64,000 nucleotides of DNA from Pelotomaculum terephthalicicum JT (lineage in GTDB: Bacteria; Bacillota; Desulfotomaculia; Desulfotomaculales; Pelotomaculaceae): the NCBI RefSeq assembly GCF_022410535.1, contig NZ_JAKNBL010000001.1, positions 1-64,000 of the forward strand, given 5' to 3'. Under the pieces are notes generated by a model that saw only the letters and a list, made by a program, of their open reading frames with translations, was not told the DNA's origin and searched no databases. The position numbers and the translations under genes were made by a program. Positions 23,460 through 32,778 of this stretch are shown one piece after another. Position 1 is the first letter of the stretch; every line of letters starts with the position of its first letter.

Positions 23460-26300
23460 ATGATGATTCAAGAGGTGCGGGTAATCACCAAGGCTGGCAT
23501 CCCCGACAGCAAGGGAGAGGAAGTCCGGTACGAAATAAGTCACGCTTTAGGTATTAACACGGTGCAAAAAGTCAGAACCGCCCGCGTTTTCCGTTTTGAA
23601 GGCATTGGCGCCAGTGATGCTGCCCTGCTGGCGGAAAGACTGCTGGCAGAAAGTATTTTCCAGGATTTTTCAGTTAACAGCCCGGTGATTAACGATGCCG
23701 CCATTGTACTGGAAGTAGCTTACAAGCCCGGAGTAATGAACCCGGAGGCCGCTTCCATTATGAAATCCGCGGCCGACCTGGGCGTAGCCGGGTTATTGGC
23801 GGCCGACTCCAGTTGGGAGTATGGTTTTTACGGTGAAAACATCACCGGTGAAGATATTGAAAGAATCACCTCCAGCCTGCTGGTTAACGCCACGGTAGAG
23901 TATGTTGTGAAAGAAAAACCAAAAACCTTGATTATTCAGGGCAGGCCAGGCCGCACGGAAGTGATTCCGGTTAGACGAATGAGCGACCCCGAGCTGATTG
24001 AATTGAGCCGTGACAAGTTATTCTTAAACCTGGAGGAAATGCAGGTTATTAAAGAATACTTCCAGCGCATCGGCAGGGACCCCACTGATTGTGAAATAGA
24101 AACAATCGCTCAGACCTGGTCCGAACACTGCGGGCACAAAACATTCAAAGCCAGGTTGATCGTTGACGGCAAAGAGAAAACCCCGCTCTTGCAACGGTTG
24201 AAAAAAGCCACTGAGGAGAGCAAACACCCGCTGGTGCTGTCGGCATTCGTGGACAACTCCGGTGTAATGGAATTTTATGACGGTCAGGCTATTTGCGGCA
24301 AAGTGGAAACCCACAATTCCCCATCGGCCATTGAGCCATACGGCGGCGCCATGACCGGCAGCGGCGGCGTATTCCGCGACATCGTGGGTACCGGACGCGG
24401 CGCGAAAACACTGGCTTCAACCGATATGTTCTGCTTTGCCAGGCCCGACACGCCCGACGAAGATATTCCGGCCGGCTGTCTCCACCCGCATTACTTATTG
24501 CGCCGGGTGGTCGCCGGGGTGCGTGATTACGGCAATAGAATGGGTATTCCCACAAATAACGGCTCGGTGCACTTTCACCGGGATTTCCGCGCCAAGCCGT
24601 CGGTTATCGTAGGGGCCTACGGGATCCTGCCGGCGGAGTTATGCCGCAAAGGCCGGCCCCGGGCCGGAGACCTGGTGATTGCGCTGGGCGGCCGCACCGG
24701 GCGGGACGGCATTCACGGCGCCACTTTCTCCAGCGGGGAAATGACCGACCGGACCATCGATGTAAATTCCAGCGCCGTGCAAATCGGCCATCCCATTGAA
24801 GAAAAGCGTACGTTCGACGCCATTCTGATAGCCCGTGACGAGGGCTTGATCAGGGCCATCACCGACTGCGGCGCCGGCGGGTTCGCTTCCGCCGTCGGAG
24901 AAATGGGCGCGGCAGTAGGCGCCAGGGTTGCCCTCGACCGGGCGCCGCTGAAATACCCCGGCCTGTCCCCGTGGGAAATCATGGAGTCGGAAAGCCAGGA
25001 GCGGATGGTGCTTGCGGTTGCCCCGGAACATGCCGGGCGGCTCATGGAAATATGCCGGGGTTACAATGTCGAAGCCACCGTCCTCGGCGAATTTACCGGA
25101 GACAAGTGTTTCTCCGCCACGTACGAAGGCCAGGTGGTAATGAATCTGGAAATGGAATTCCTGCACAACGGGCTGCCCCAGCGGGTGATGGAAGCAGCCT
25201 GGCGTCCGGCCCGCTTTGCAGAGCCGCAGGCTGTTCCAAAGGCAGACTGGGAAGACCTGTTCTGCCGGGTAATGGGACACCTTAACGTCTGTTCCAAAGA
25301 ACCGATTGTCAGACTGTACGACCACGGCGTTCAGGGCACCAGCGCCCTCCCTCCCTTTTCCGGCATAAACGGAGACGGGCCGAACGACGCGGCCATCATG
25401 GCGCCTATCCTAGGAAAACCATACGGGATGGTGATCTCCCACGGCCTGAACCCCGTGCTGAACATGATTGACCCTTACCATGGAAGCCTGTGGGCAGCCG
25501 CCGAGGCGGTATCCAACGCGATAGCCTCCGGCGTCAACCCGCGTGATCTGGTTCTCATGGATAATTTCATCTGGCCTTTCCCCGACGAGGAACTGCTGGG
25601 CGCCCTGGACCTGGCCGTCGACGCCTGTGTGGACTTCGTCCGCGGCACAGGGATGCCGTTCATTTCCGGCAAGGACAGCCTGTCCAGCACTTACCGGGGC
25701 AAAGACGGGACGGTGATTAAAATCCCTCCGATATTATGTATTTCAGCGTTCGGGCGGATACCGGACGTGTCCCGGACAGTGTCGGCCGATTTTAAAAAAA
25801 CCGGCGCGCAAATCGTCTTGGCAGGATACCGGAATACCGCTGAAATGGCCGGATCTGTCTACTACGACTTGCTCGGTTATATCGGCAACAACCTGCCGAA
25901 GCTCAGCCCCACCGCGCTGATGCAGGTTTTTGAGGCCGTTTACGGGGCTGTAAAATCAGGAAAAGTCCTGGCCTGCCACGACATCAGCGAAGGCGGCGCG
26001 GCGGCGGCGCTGGCCGAGATGTGCTTCGGCGGCGACATGGGTGTTCAGATAATCATACCGGAGGATGAATCAGCCGAAAGCTTCCTGTTCAACGAAACGG
26101 CAGGCTGCTTCCTGGCGGAAATCCCAGCCGGCAGCAAGCCGACTGATATTTTTGGCGGCATTCCCTGCCAGGTAATCGGCAAAACAACAGACAGTAAAGT
26201 TATTGCAGCCGAACAATCAGGAAAAACCCTTTTCGAGACCAGGCTGGACAGGCTGAAAGCAGCCTGGCGGCAGCCGATGAAGGAGGTGTTCCGGCAGTGA
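23460..26300 (+). CDS. purL: Phosphoribosylformylglycinamidine synthase, PurS-PurL fusion
   Basis: This enzyme makes FGAM from FGAR, ATP and glutamine-derived ammonia, in step 4 of purine synthesis. The 946-residue protein begins with a PurS-like region (residues about 1-75) and a second PurS-like/N-terminal region to about 160, then the PurL synthase core with TWSEHCGHKTFKA, VETHNSPSAIEPYGGAMTG, ALGGRTGRDGIHGATFSS and, in the second half, the repeated AIRS-like DNFIWPFPD and SGKDSLSST motifs. The class is intermediate between the small PurL plus PurS type and the giant single-chain type. AGGAGG lies seven bases upstream of the ATGATG start. The stop overlaps the purQ start by four bases. Confidence 0.94.
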   Translation: MMIQEVRVITKAGIPDSKGEEVRYEISHALGINTVQKVRTARVFRFEGIGASDAALLAERLLAESIFQDFSVNSPVINDAAIVLEVAYKPGVMNPEAASIMKSAADLGVAGLLAADSSWEYGFYGENITGEDIERITSSLLVNATVEYVVKEKPKTLIIQGRPGRTEVIPVRRMSDPELIELSRDKLFLNLEEMQVIKEYFQRIGRDPTDCEIETIAQTWSEHCGHKTFKARLIVDGKEKTPLLQRLKKATEESKHPLVLSAFVDNSGVMEFYDGQAICGKVETHNSPSAIEPYGGAMTGSGGVFRDIVGTGRGAKTLASTDMFCFARPDTPDEDIPAGCLHPHYLLRRVVAGVRDYGNRMGIPTNNGSVHFHRDFRAKPSVIVGAYGILPAELCRKGRPRAGDLVIALGGRTGRDGIHGATFSSGEMTDRTIDVNSSAVQIGHPIEEKRTFDAILIARDEGLIRAITDCGAGGFASAVGEMGAAVGARVALDRAPLKYPGLSPWEIMESESQERMVLAVAPEHAGRLMEICRGYNVEATVLGEFTGDKCFSATYEGQVVMNLEMEFLHNGLPQRVMEAAWRPARFAEPQAVPKADWEDLFCRVMGHLNVCSKEPIVRLYDHGVQGTSALPPFSGINGDGPNDAAIMAPILGKPYGMVISHGLNPVLNMIDPYHGSLWAAAEAVSNAIASGVNPRDLVLMDNFIWPFPDEELLGALDLAVDACVDFVRGTGMPFISGKDSLSSTYRGKDGTVIKIPPILCISAFGRIPDVSRTVSADFKKTGAQIVLAGYRNTAEMAGSVYYDLLGYIGNNLPKLSPTALMQVFEAVYGAVKSGKVLACHDISEGGAAAALAEMCFGGDMGVQIIIPEDESAESFLFNETAGCFLAEIPAGSKPTDIFGGIPCQVIGKTTDSKVIAAEQSGKTLFETRLDRLKAAWRQPMKEVFRQ

Positions 26301-27079
26301 AAAAGCCGCGTGTATGTGTTTTAAGAACGGACGGGATCAACTGCGACGAGGAAATCTTTTACGCCTTTGCCAAAGCCGGGGCGGAAAGCCAAATGGTGCA
26401 TGTCAACCAGCTAAGAAGCAAAGAAGCGCGGTTGGCTGATTATCAAATCCTGGCCTTGCCAGGCGGCTTTTCCTACGGTGACGATGTCCACTCGGGTAAA
26501 GTCCTAGCGGTGGAGCTAACTTCCTTCCTGAAAGAGCAATTAAACGAGTTTGTCGACTCCGGTAAACTAATGCTCGGCATATGCAACGGATTTCAGGTGC
26601 TGGTGCGCACCGGACTGCTCCCGGACCAGCACCTGGGTAACATTGAAGCCACCCTGACGGCCAATGACAGCGGGCACTTTGAATGCCGCTGGATCAGGCT
26701 GCTGGTTGAACCCAGCCACTGCGTTTTTACCCGCGGGATGGAGGGTTCGCTGATAGAAATTCAGGTAGCCCATGGCGAAGGCAAGTTTTATGCGGACCCG
26801 TCTGTTATTGCCAAAATAAAAAACGGCGGCCAGGTGGTATTCCGGTACGCCGGCGCCGACGGCAGGCCGACCGCGCTTTACCCGGCCAACCCGAACGGCT
26901 CGTTAAACGCCATCGCGGGGATTTGCGACTCAACGGGCAGAATAATGGGCATGATGCCCCACCCGGAGCGGTACGTGGAAAAAACCCAGCACCCGAACTG
27001 GCGCAGAATGCCGGGAGATACCGTGCCTCATGGCCTGGCTGTCTTTAAAAATGCTGTGGAGTATGCCCGGCAGATGTAA
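26297..27079 (+). CDS. purQ: FGAM synthase glutaminase subunit PurQ
   Basis: PurQ is the glutamine amidotransferase partner of PurL. The 260-residue class I domain contains LALPGGFSYGDDVHSGKVLA, the nucleophile cysteine in GICNGFQVLVRTGLLP, and the His/Glu end motif MMPHPERYVE. It is somewhat longer than the 225-residue Bacillus form. The start is GTG overlapping the purL stop (GTGA), with GGAGG inside the purL end. The pair forms a two-gene operon closed by the terminator after it. Confidence 0.95.
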   Translation: MKKPRVCVLRTDGINCDEEIFYAFAKAGAESQMVHVNQLRSKEARLADYQILALPGGFSYGDDVHSGKVLAVELTSFLKEQLNEFVDSGKLMLGICNGFQVLVRTGLLPDQHLGNIEATLTANDSGHFECRWIRLLVEPSHCVFTRGMEGSLIEIQVAHGEGKFYADPSVIAKIKNGGQVVFRYAGADGRPTALYPANPNGSLNAIAGICDSTGRIMGMMPHPERYVEKTQHPNWRRMPGDTVPHGLAVFKNAVEYARQM

Positions 27080-27181
27080 TATTAATCGCTAAATATAGGC
27101 ACAGAACTAGTACCGGCGTGAAAACATGCCGGCAGAATAGCCAAGTTCCAATACTGGACAATATAGAGTAAACAGGGCAAA

Positions 27182-27226
27182 AAAGAACTGGCTCCCGTTT
27201 AATTCGGAAGACAGTTCTTTTTTTAA
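27182..27226 (+). terminator. Intrinsic terminator after purQ
   Basis: AAAGAACTG (27182-27190) pairs with CAGTTCTTT (27212-27220), with a second weaker inner pairing, followed by a T-run. Confidence 0.88.
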
Positions 27227-27326
27227 TAATTTTTGTTAAAAAATCTGCCGAACTCAAAACGTTTTTTCCGTTCTTTCAATCCAATTCTTCAGCATAAAAG
27301 GGAAGCGAATAAAAGGTTATGCTAGA

Positions 27327-28703
27327 TTAAACACCCTTCCGCCCGTCCATCGGGATGTATTTACGCCGCTTGGAGACGCTCTTGTACGCCGGCCTGATGA
27401 TTTTTCCGGAATTAACGATTTCTTCAATCCGATGGGCGCTCCAGCCGGCTATCCTGGAAACAGCAAATATAGGAGTGAATAATTCGATGGGAATATCTAG
27501 CATTCTATAAACAAAGCCTGAATAAAAATCAACATTCGCACTTACCCCCTTATACATCTTACGGTATTCCCCGATTATTTCAGGGGCCTTCTCTTCAACT
27601 TTTAAATAGAGATTATATTCGTCTTCCAAGCCCTTCTCCTTGGCAAGCCGGGCAATATGCTCCTTGAAAATAACGGTTCTTGGATCAGATATCGAATAAA
27701 CAGCATGTCCTATGCCATAGATTAGACCCGAACGATCAAAGGCTTGCTTATTCACTAACTTAACAAGATAGTTTTCAATTCCTTCATCATCACCGAAATC
27801 CCTTATGTTCTGCTTCATATCCTCAAACATTTGGTAAACCTTAATGTTGGCGCCTCCATGCCTGGGCCCTTTAAGCGATCCCAGCGCGGCGGCAATTGCC
27901 GAGTACGTGTCCGAACCGGATGATGTCACGACATGCGTCACAAAGGATGAATTATTACCCCCGCCATGCTCCGCATGAAGCACCAGAGCAAGATCGAGCA
28001 GGGTGGCCTCGAGTCTTGTAAATTTACTGTCCGGCCTAAGCATGTGCAGGACATTTTCGGCGGTGCTGAAATCCGGTCTCGGACTGTGTATATAAAGGCT
28101 ATTGTTTCCATGGTAATGAGAATAAGCCTGATAGCCATAAACCGCAAGCAGCGGGAAACAGGCAATCAGCCTGATGCATTGTTTCAATACATTATTAATG
28201 GAAGTGTCATCGGCATTATCATCAAAGCTATATAAGGCGAGTACGCTCCTAGCCAAAACGTTCATCATGTCCTTGCTCGGCGCTTTCAAAATCATGTCGC
28301 GGACAAAATCATCCGGCAGCTTTCGGTATTCGGCAAGAAGCTGCTCGAAACCAGCAAGAGTTTTTTCGTCGGGGAGTTCGCCAAAAAGCAACAAATAACA
28401 AGTCTCTTCAAAACCAAAGCGGCCGTCTTTAAGAAAACCATCCACTATGTCGCTTATATCGATCCCCCTGTAAATTAATCTGCCAGGAACAGGTATAGTC
28501 TCATTTTCGTCAATTATATAGGCATGTACTTCACCGATCTCTGTCAGGCCGACAAGCACACCCTTGCCATCTTGATCACGGAGCCCGCGTTTTACGTTGT
28601 ATTTGCTAAATAAATCGGGATTGATCAAGTTGTTTTTTTCAGTTATGTTACTTAACTGATTAAGGAATTGTTCTTCAAAATCTTCCAGTTGAAAATTCTT
28701 CAT
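27327..28703 (-). CDS. Citrate synthase (Si type)
   Basis: A citrate/2-methylcitrate synthase of about 458 residues that condenses oxaloacetate with acetyl-CoA (or propionyl-CoA). The catalytic triad regions are visible: histidine in HAEHGGGNNSSFV, histidine in GIGHAVYSISDPR, and aspartate in ANVDFYSGFVYRML. The N-terminus is about 60 residues longer than the short bacterial type, as in several Clostridia. The start is the ATG at 28703, eight bases after GGAGG; the frame's GTG at 28718 includes that ribosome site. It is monocistronic and convergent with purQ. Whether it prefers citrate or methylcitrate formation cannot be told from sequence. Confidence 0.92.
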   Translation of the reverse strand: MKNFQLEDFEEQFLNQLSNITEKNNLINPDLFSKYNVKRGLRDQDGKGVLVGLTEIGEVHAYIIDENETIPVPGRLIYRGIDISDIVDGFLKDGRFGFEETCYLLLFGELPDEKTLAGFEQLLAEYRKLPDDFVRDMILKAPSKDMMNVLARSVLALYSFDDNADDTSINNVLKQCIRLIACFPLLAVYGYQAYSHYHGNNSLYIHSPRPDFSTAENVLHMLRPDSKFTRLEATLLDLALVLHAEHGGGNNSSFVTHVVTSSGSDTYSAIAAALGSLKGPRHGGANIKVYQMFEDMKQNIRDFGDDEGIENYLVKLVNKQAFDRSGLIYGIGHAVYSISDPRTVIFKEHIARLAKEKGLEDEYNLYLKVEEKAPEIIGEYRKMYKGVSANVDFYSGFVYRMLDIPIELFTPIFAVSRIAGWSAHRIEEIVNSGKIIRPAYKSVSKRRKYIPMDGRKGV

Positions 28704-28847
28704 AGCATCATCCTCCACTAAATATAAATAGCGTTAGAGCCATCGGGCAATCAAAACCCACTTCCGATAGGTATACTTAATTATACATAATTGTGAAATG
28801 GAACACTATATTATTAAATAATATATACATAATACAATCCGGCAGGT

Positions 28848-28917
28848 ATTCAGGGAGTAGGAGTCAGAATATCGTATCTTAGGATAATAACTCTTGGTTC
28901 CCGAATACTGACTACAA
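28848..28917 (+). repeat. Dispersed palindromic element, copy H
   Basis: Left arm TATTCAGGGAGTAGGAGTCA then GAATAT; a core variant ATCTTAGGATAATAACTCTTGG; and right arm TTCCCGAATACTGACTAC, which resembles the right end of copy A. It lies between the helicase stop and the citrate synthase promoter. Confidence 0.6.
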
Positions 28918-28931
28918 AGTAGTTACTCTTT

Positions 28932-31535
28932 TTACAGCAAGTCTTTCACCTGAAAGACACAACGGCAGGCTGGACTGTGCGAGCAGACAACCAGCGGCCC
29001 GCGCGCTGCATTGACTGCCTTTAAGAGGTGACCGGCCGGACAAGTCAGCCCGGCAGCGGCAAGGTAATCATCCAGTATTTCCAGTGTCAGCTTTTGAACC
29101 GGCTGCTCACAGCGCGGGTAGGCGGTGCAGCCGAGGAAATAGCCGCCGGTCGTTCCTGCGCGCACGGTCAGCGGGTTACCGCAGAAGGAACAAGTAAGCC
29201 GGTTCTCCACATATGCTTTCAATCCGGCATAACGCCCCTGGAAGAATCCCTTCCTCAGTTCCATCTCTAAAAGGTACATTAACGTACGGCACACCCTCTC
29301 GCCACTCACCCGTACACTGAAGCGGTCCACCCGGCCGTCGCCCGGCCAGGGGCAGCCGTACCACAAGCAATTCCCGGCAGTTGCAGTAACCGGGCTCCAA
29401 ACGGCAGAGCGTTTCACGGTATAGGGCCGCAAATCCGGGGGAAAGGTTGACGGCAACCCGGCGCGCATTGAAACACGGGCACCGCCGGCCAGCGCCTCCC
29501 GCAGCGCGCCGGCCACGAGCCGCTCCGGCGGGCCGGCGGCAACCGGCCAATCCATTTGGACCACCGCAGCCTGTCTCATATCAGTCTGCCAGGCCTTCAT
29601 AGCCGGCCAGCGCTCAGCATACCAGTCGAGCGCCAGGTTCTCTCCGCCAATATGGTCAGGCAGTTCACTGAGAAGTTCCCTGCTTTTAATGACCCGGCCA
29701 TTTTGTCCGATAAAACGAAATAGTTCCAGCACTGCGGAGTCGCCGGCCAGCCGGCTCTCCAGAAATACCCGGTGGGCCAGCACGAAAAGCTTGCCCCTAG
29801 CCCTGGTGACGGCCACATTCAACAGCCGTTTTCCGGCATTTCCTTCCCGCCGGGCCAGGAGACCGCCGGGAGCGCGCTGGGGAAAAGCATCCACCAGGTC
29901 CAGCACTACCGCATCCTGTTCCGCGCCTTGAAAGCGGTGGATGGTGGCGGCTACCAAACCTGCCGCCTCAGAACGGGCGCCGGCTGCCCCAAGCAGGCCG
30001 GCTGCCAGCGCATTCAAGAGTCTGGCCTGGGCCGCGTAAGGTGTGAGCAAGCCTACTGTAAGGCCGTTTAGCCTGATCTGCTTGGCCAGGGTCAGGGCCA
30101 GGAAAGCGGAAAAAGGATTGAAACGGGAAAGAGCGTGCCGGTAGCAAAGGGCATTCAGGTCACTTACATCAACCAGCGTCAGAGCCGCCCCCGGGCAGGG
30201 AGCCGCCGCGGCCAAATCGGCCCGCCGGGTTGTCTCCGGGGCATTGTAAAGCTGGCCGCCGTACACAGTGTCGTTGACAAAACCGGCTACAGCCGGATGC
30301 ATCCGCCGCTGGAGACGCAAAACAGCGACATCAGGTAGGTTTCCCGCATCAAAGGCCTCGGCAATTCCGGTTTGCTCGAAAATGTCCCGTCTTAACCAGC
30401 GTTTAACCCCTTCCGTGCCAGCCAGGGCAATTGGCGCCAGTTGGCGGAAATCACCGCTCACCACCATTTTCTTGCGGGCCAGGGAAGCGGCAAAAAAAAC
30501 CTGCGGGACGTAAGCCATGCTGGCCTCATCAAGCAATACAGCGTCAAAGTGACCTTGATAGATCACCGGATCTAACGCAGCCGTAGCCAGGGTACAGCCA
30601 AGTACACGGGCCGCGCCGGCCACCGAGACTGCCGCTTCTTTCAGCGCTTTGCTCAATTCACGCAATTGACGATCCACTTCACTGAGCCGGCTGCCGGGCT
30701 TCCGGCCAGCGCGCAAGTCGGCCAGTAAAGCGCTGCGTTCGGCATCCAGTTTTTTTCGCCGGACCCACTGGTCCGGGCAGCGGGCGGCAGCCTGGCTGAA
30801 AGCCAGGAGGCCGCTTTGCCGCAGCACCGGCAGCCTGGCCCAGCCGTAACGTGCAATCAAGCCGGATGCCGCAGGCTGCTTCAGCCTCGCTGCTATGCGT
30901 AATACCGCGCCGTCCACGGCTATATTGGCATGTGAAACAACCAGCACCCGCCAGCCCTGCTTGAAAAAAAGGTCCGCTATGCGAGCGACGGTCTCAGTCT
31001 TGCCAGTGCCCGGAGGACCCCAGATAAACGTGACATCCCTGCTCCCGGCCAGGCGCACGGCATCTTCCTGAGCCATAGCTGCCTTGGCAGGAGGAATAAA
31101 CCGGCGGGGGAAGGCAGGCACCTTCTCCATCACCTGCATGGCCATCTCCAGGTTTCTTTCCGGCGTCTCGTCCAGCCGCTCCTGTAAAACGGATAATAAA
31201 AACCATGGCTCACAGAAAACATCAGCCCGTTCTACAAAGTCACCGATATTTTCATGCAGCGCCAGCGTCAACTCAGAACCCCGTATGGATATTACTTCAC
31301 CCCGTGTCTCGCGCAGGCCGGTTTCCACACGCACCGGCGTGCCATCAAGAAGAAACGCCTCTATTTCCAGCTCAAAGATGTATAAAAATCCATTCTCTCC
31401 GCGGTCGACCAAGACCCCATCGATAATCAGCAGGGGGCGTCCCCCCTCACGCTGCAAATAAGCTACTTCTTCAGCAAGCGCATTGTTGAATTCGGAAATT
31501 ATTCCAGCAGCGCCCAAGTAGACATCTCCCGCCAA
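28932..31535 (-). CDS. SF1 helicase (DNA2/NAM7 type) with C-terminal zinc ribbon
   Basis: An 867-residue superfamily 1 helicase. After about 140 N-terminal residues of beta-rich sequence come Walker A (FIWGPPGTGKT, residues 170-180), motif II (VLLDEASMAY, about 335), SGDFRQLAPI (motif III), the second RecA domain with GLLTPYAAQARLL, ATIHRFQGAEQDAV (motif V) and NVAVTRARGKLFVLA (motif VI). The next 150 residues look like a degraded PLD-type fold without a clear HxK motif. The protein ends with a topoisomerase-type zinc ribbon (CSFCG ... CTAYPRCE, about 780-810) and another cysteine pair. It is the last gene of the four-gene module, 10 bases after the ATPase gene. The TTG start is uncertain; TTG at 31517 is an alternative. 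Confidence 0.88.
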   Translation of the reverse strand: MAGDVYLGAAGIISEFNNALAEEVAYLQREGGRPLLIIDGVLVDRGENGFLYIFELEIEAFLLDGTPVRVETGLRETRGEVISIRGSELTLALHENIGDFVERADVFCEPWFLLSVLQERLDETPERNLEMAMQVMEKVPAFPRRFIPPAKAAMAQEDAVRLAGSRDVTFIWGPPGTGKTETVARIADLFFKQGWRVLVVSHANIAVDGAVLRIAARLKQPAASGLIARYGWARLPVLRQSGLLAFSQAAARCPDQWVRRKKLDAERSALLADLRAGRKPGSRLSEVDRQLRELSKALKEAAVSVAGAARVLGCTLATAALDPVIYQGHFDAVLLDEASMAYVPQVFFAASLARKKMVVSGDFRQLAPIALAGTEGVKRWLRRDIFEQTGIAEAFDAGNLPDVAVLRLQRRMHPAVAGFVNDTVYGGQLYNAPETTRRADLAAAAPCPGAALTLVDVSDLNALCYRHALSRFNPFSAFLALTLAKQIRLNGLTVGLLTPYAAQARLLNALAAGLLGAAGARSEAAGLVAATIHRFQGAEQDAVVLDLVDAFPQRAPGGLLARREGNAGKRLLNVAVTRARGKLFVLAHRVFLESRLAGDSAVLELFRFIGQNGRVIKSRELLSELPDHIGGENLALDWYAERWPAMKAWQTDMRQAAVVQMDWPVAAGPPERLVAGALREALAGGARVSMRAGLPSTFPPDLRPYTVKRSAVWSPVTATAGNCLWYGCPWPGDGRVDRFSVRVSGERVCRTLMYLLEMELRKGFFQGRYAGLKAYVENRLTCSFCGNPLTVRAGTTGGYFLGCTAYPRCEQPVQKLTLEILDDYLAAAGLTCPAGHLLKAVNAARGPLVVCSHSPACRCVFQVKDLL

Positions 31536-31545
31536 TAAATACGTC

Positions 31546-32778
31546 TTAACCTTCCGGTATGGCCGGTTCTAGCTTATCTTCATCACCTGCCGGCTTGACT
31601 GGCAGGATTTCTTCAGGCATTCCCGCCTTGATATCCGGCTGCTCATCGTAAAGATACTGGAGATCCAGATATTCAACCATAGACCTGATCGCGGTGCGCA
31701 GTGGTTTATCCCCCGCCAGGCTGGCGGCAACCCGGTCAATGTCAACCGGCGCCGGCCAGTCATAGGCCTGCGCGTGATATTCACGGACCGACCACAGCAT
31801 GCGGTTGACATCAAAGGTGGAGAGCTTATCCAGAAAGAGGTTGTCTTTCAAAAAGCTGCCTAAGACCTCCCTCACCGTGGGAATTTCATGCTGCCTCTCC
31901 TTAGCCGCCAGCTTTTGCGGCACAGTGTCGTAATCGCTGTTTTTCTGCCTCCAGATTAATTCCGACCAGAGATTGGATGAGGCAGAAAAAACAGTGTAAG
32001 CGGCGGTCATCCCAAAAGAAGGCGACATGAAGCGGGCGGCGTTTAAATAAGCGTTGGCGCGCGCCATAATGCCGAGGTACATCAACTGTTCGAATTCGTC
32101 AAACAAAATAACCCAGCCGGCACAACCGCCAGCACGGATCAAATATGCGAGAAAGCGAAAGTAATCAAACGTGTTTTCTTTAACAGTAAAGCGTGATATG
32201 GACAAGGTGTTCCCAAAATTCATCCGGTTAATCGATCTTAACTGCGTAACGGGAATAAAATCACCCGCCAGATCACCGAGCAGGACATGCTGGTTATACA
32301 TATCGCTGTCACTTTCCAGGTAATTCCTCAACACTGCCTCAATTTTCGGGTGGAGGTTGTGTCCGGCATATTTCAAGACCTCCTCCGCTTTCATCCTGTC
32401 CCGCTTCAGTCCTTCCAACAAGGGCGCGAAGCCCGGCTGGGTATACCCCGGGAGGAGCAAATTAGCGGCCGCCCGGCGGTAAAGGCGGTCCATTTTGTCA
32501 AATGGAGTCTCTTTGGAAAGCGGTACGAAGCTGACAGCAAAATTCATTTCTTCCGCCTTCCGTGCAATGATATTAAGAAAGTGCGTCTTGCCGTTGCCGA
32601 AGTTTCCTTTGACCACTAACGATATAACACCGGCGCCGGACTGCACGCGAGTGAGTTCGCGACCTACGCGCTCCAGGGCAGCTTCCCGGCCATATGAAAA
32701 AATAGCGCTTAAATGACCGGAAGAAACGCCTGAACGCAGGCACTCAATGGTTTTCCTCGCGTCAAATTGCTCCACCAC
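31546..32778 (-). CDS. BrxD-like (DUF2791) P-loop ATPase, second of pair
   Basis: A 410-residue ATP-binding protein related to the BREX protein BrxD/DUF2791. It opens with the family-like IECLRSGVSSGHLSAIFSYG, then Walker A GNFGNGKTHFL (about residues 58-68) and Walker B WVILFDEFEQL (about 225-233); the C-terminal half is helical with no known domain. In BREX, BrxD-class proteins are thought to act as regulatory AAA-like ATPases on DNA. The start was moved from TTG 32805 to the GTG at 32778, because GGGAGGTGACC lies just upstream of it. It overlaps the first ATPase gene by 17 bases. The assignment is from motifs; a profile search is needed to separate DUF2791 from other STAND-like families. 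Confidence 0.8.
   Translation of the reverse strand: MVEQFDARKTIECLRSGVSSGHLSAIFSYGREAALERVGRELTRVQSGAGVISLVVKGNFGNGKTHFLNIIARKAEEMNFAVSFVPLSKETPFDKMDRLYRRAAANLLLPGYTQPGFAPLLEGLKRDRMKAEEVLKYAGHNLHPKIEAVLRNYLESDSDMYNQHVLLGDLAGDFIPVTQLRSINRMNFGNTLSISRFTVKENTFDYFRFLAYLIRAGGCAGWVILFDEFEQLMYLGIMARANAYLNAARFMSPSFGMTAAYTVFSASSNLWSELIWRQKNSDYDTVPQKLAAKERQHEIPTVREVLGSFLKDNLFLDKLSTFDVNRMLWSVREYHAQAYDWPAPVDIDRVAASLAGDKPLRTAIRSMVEYLDLQYLYDEQPDIKAGMPEEILPVKPAGDEDKLEPAIPEG

Noticed and set aside
28770-28800. Possible Rex operator upstream of citrate synthase (TTGTGAAATGGAACAC)
   Set aside because: Only one half-site matches; the second half does not fit the inverted repeat TTGTGAA-N-TTCACAA.
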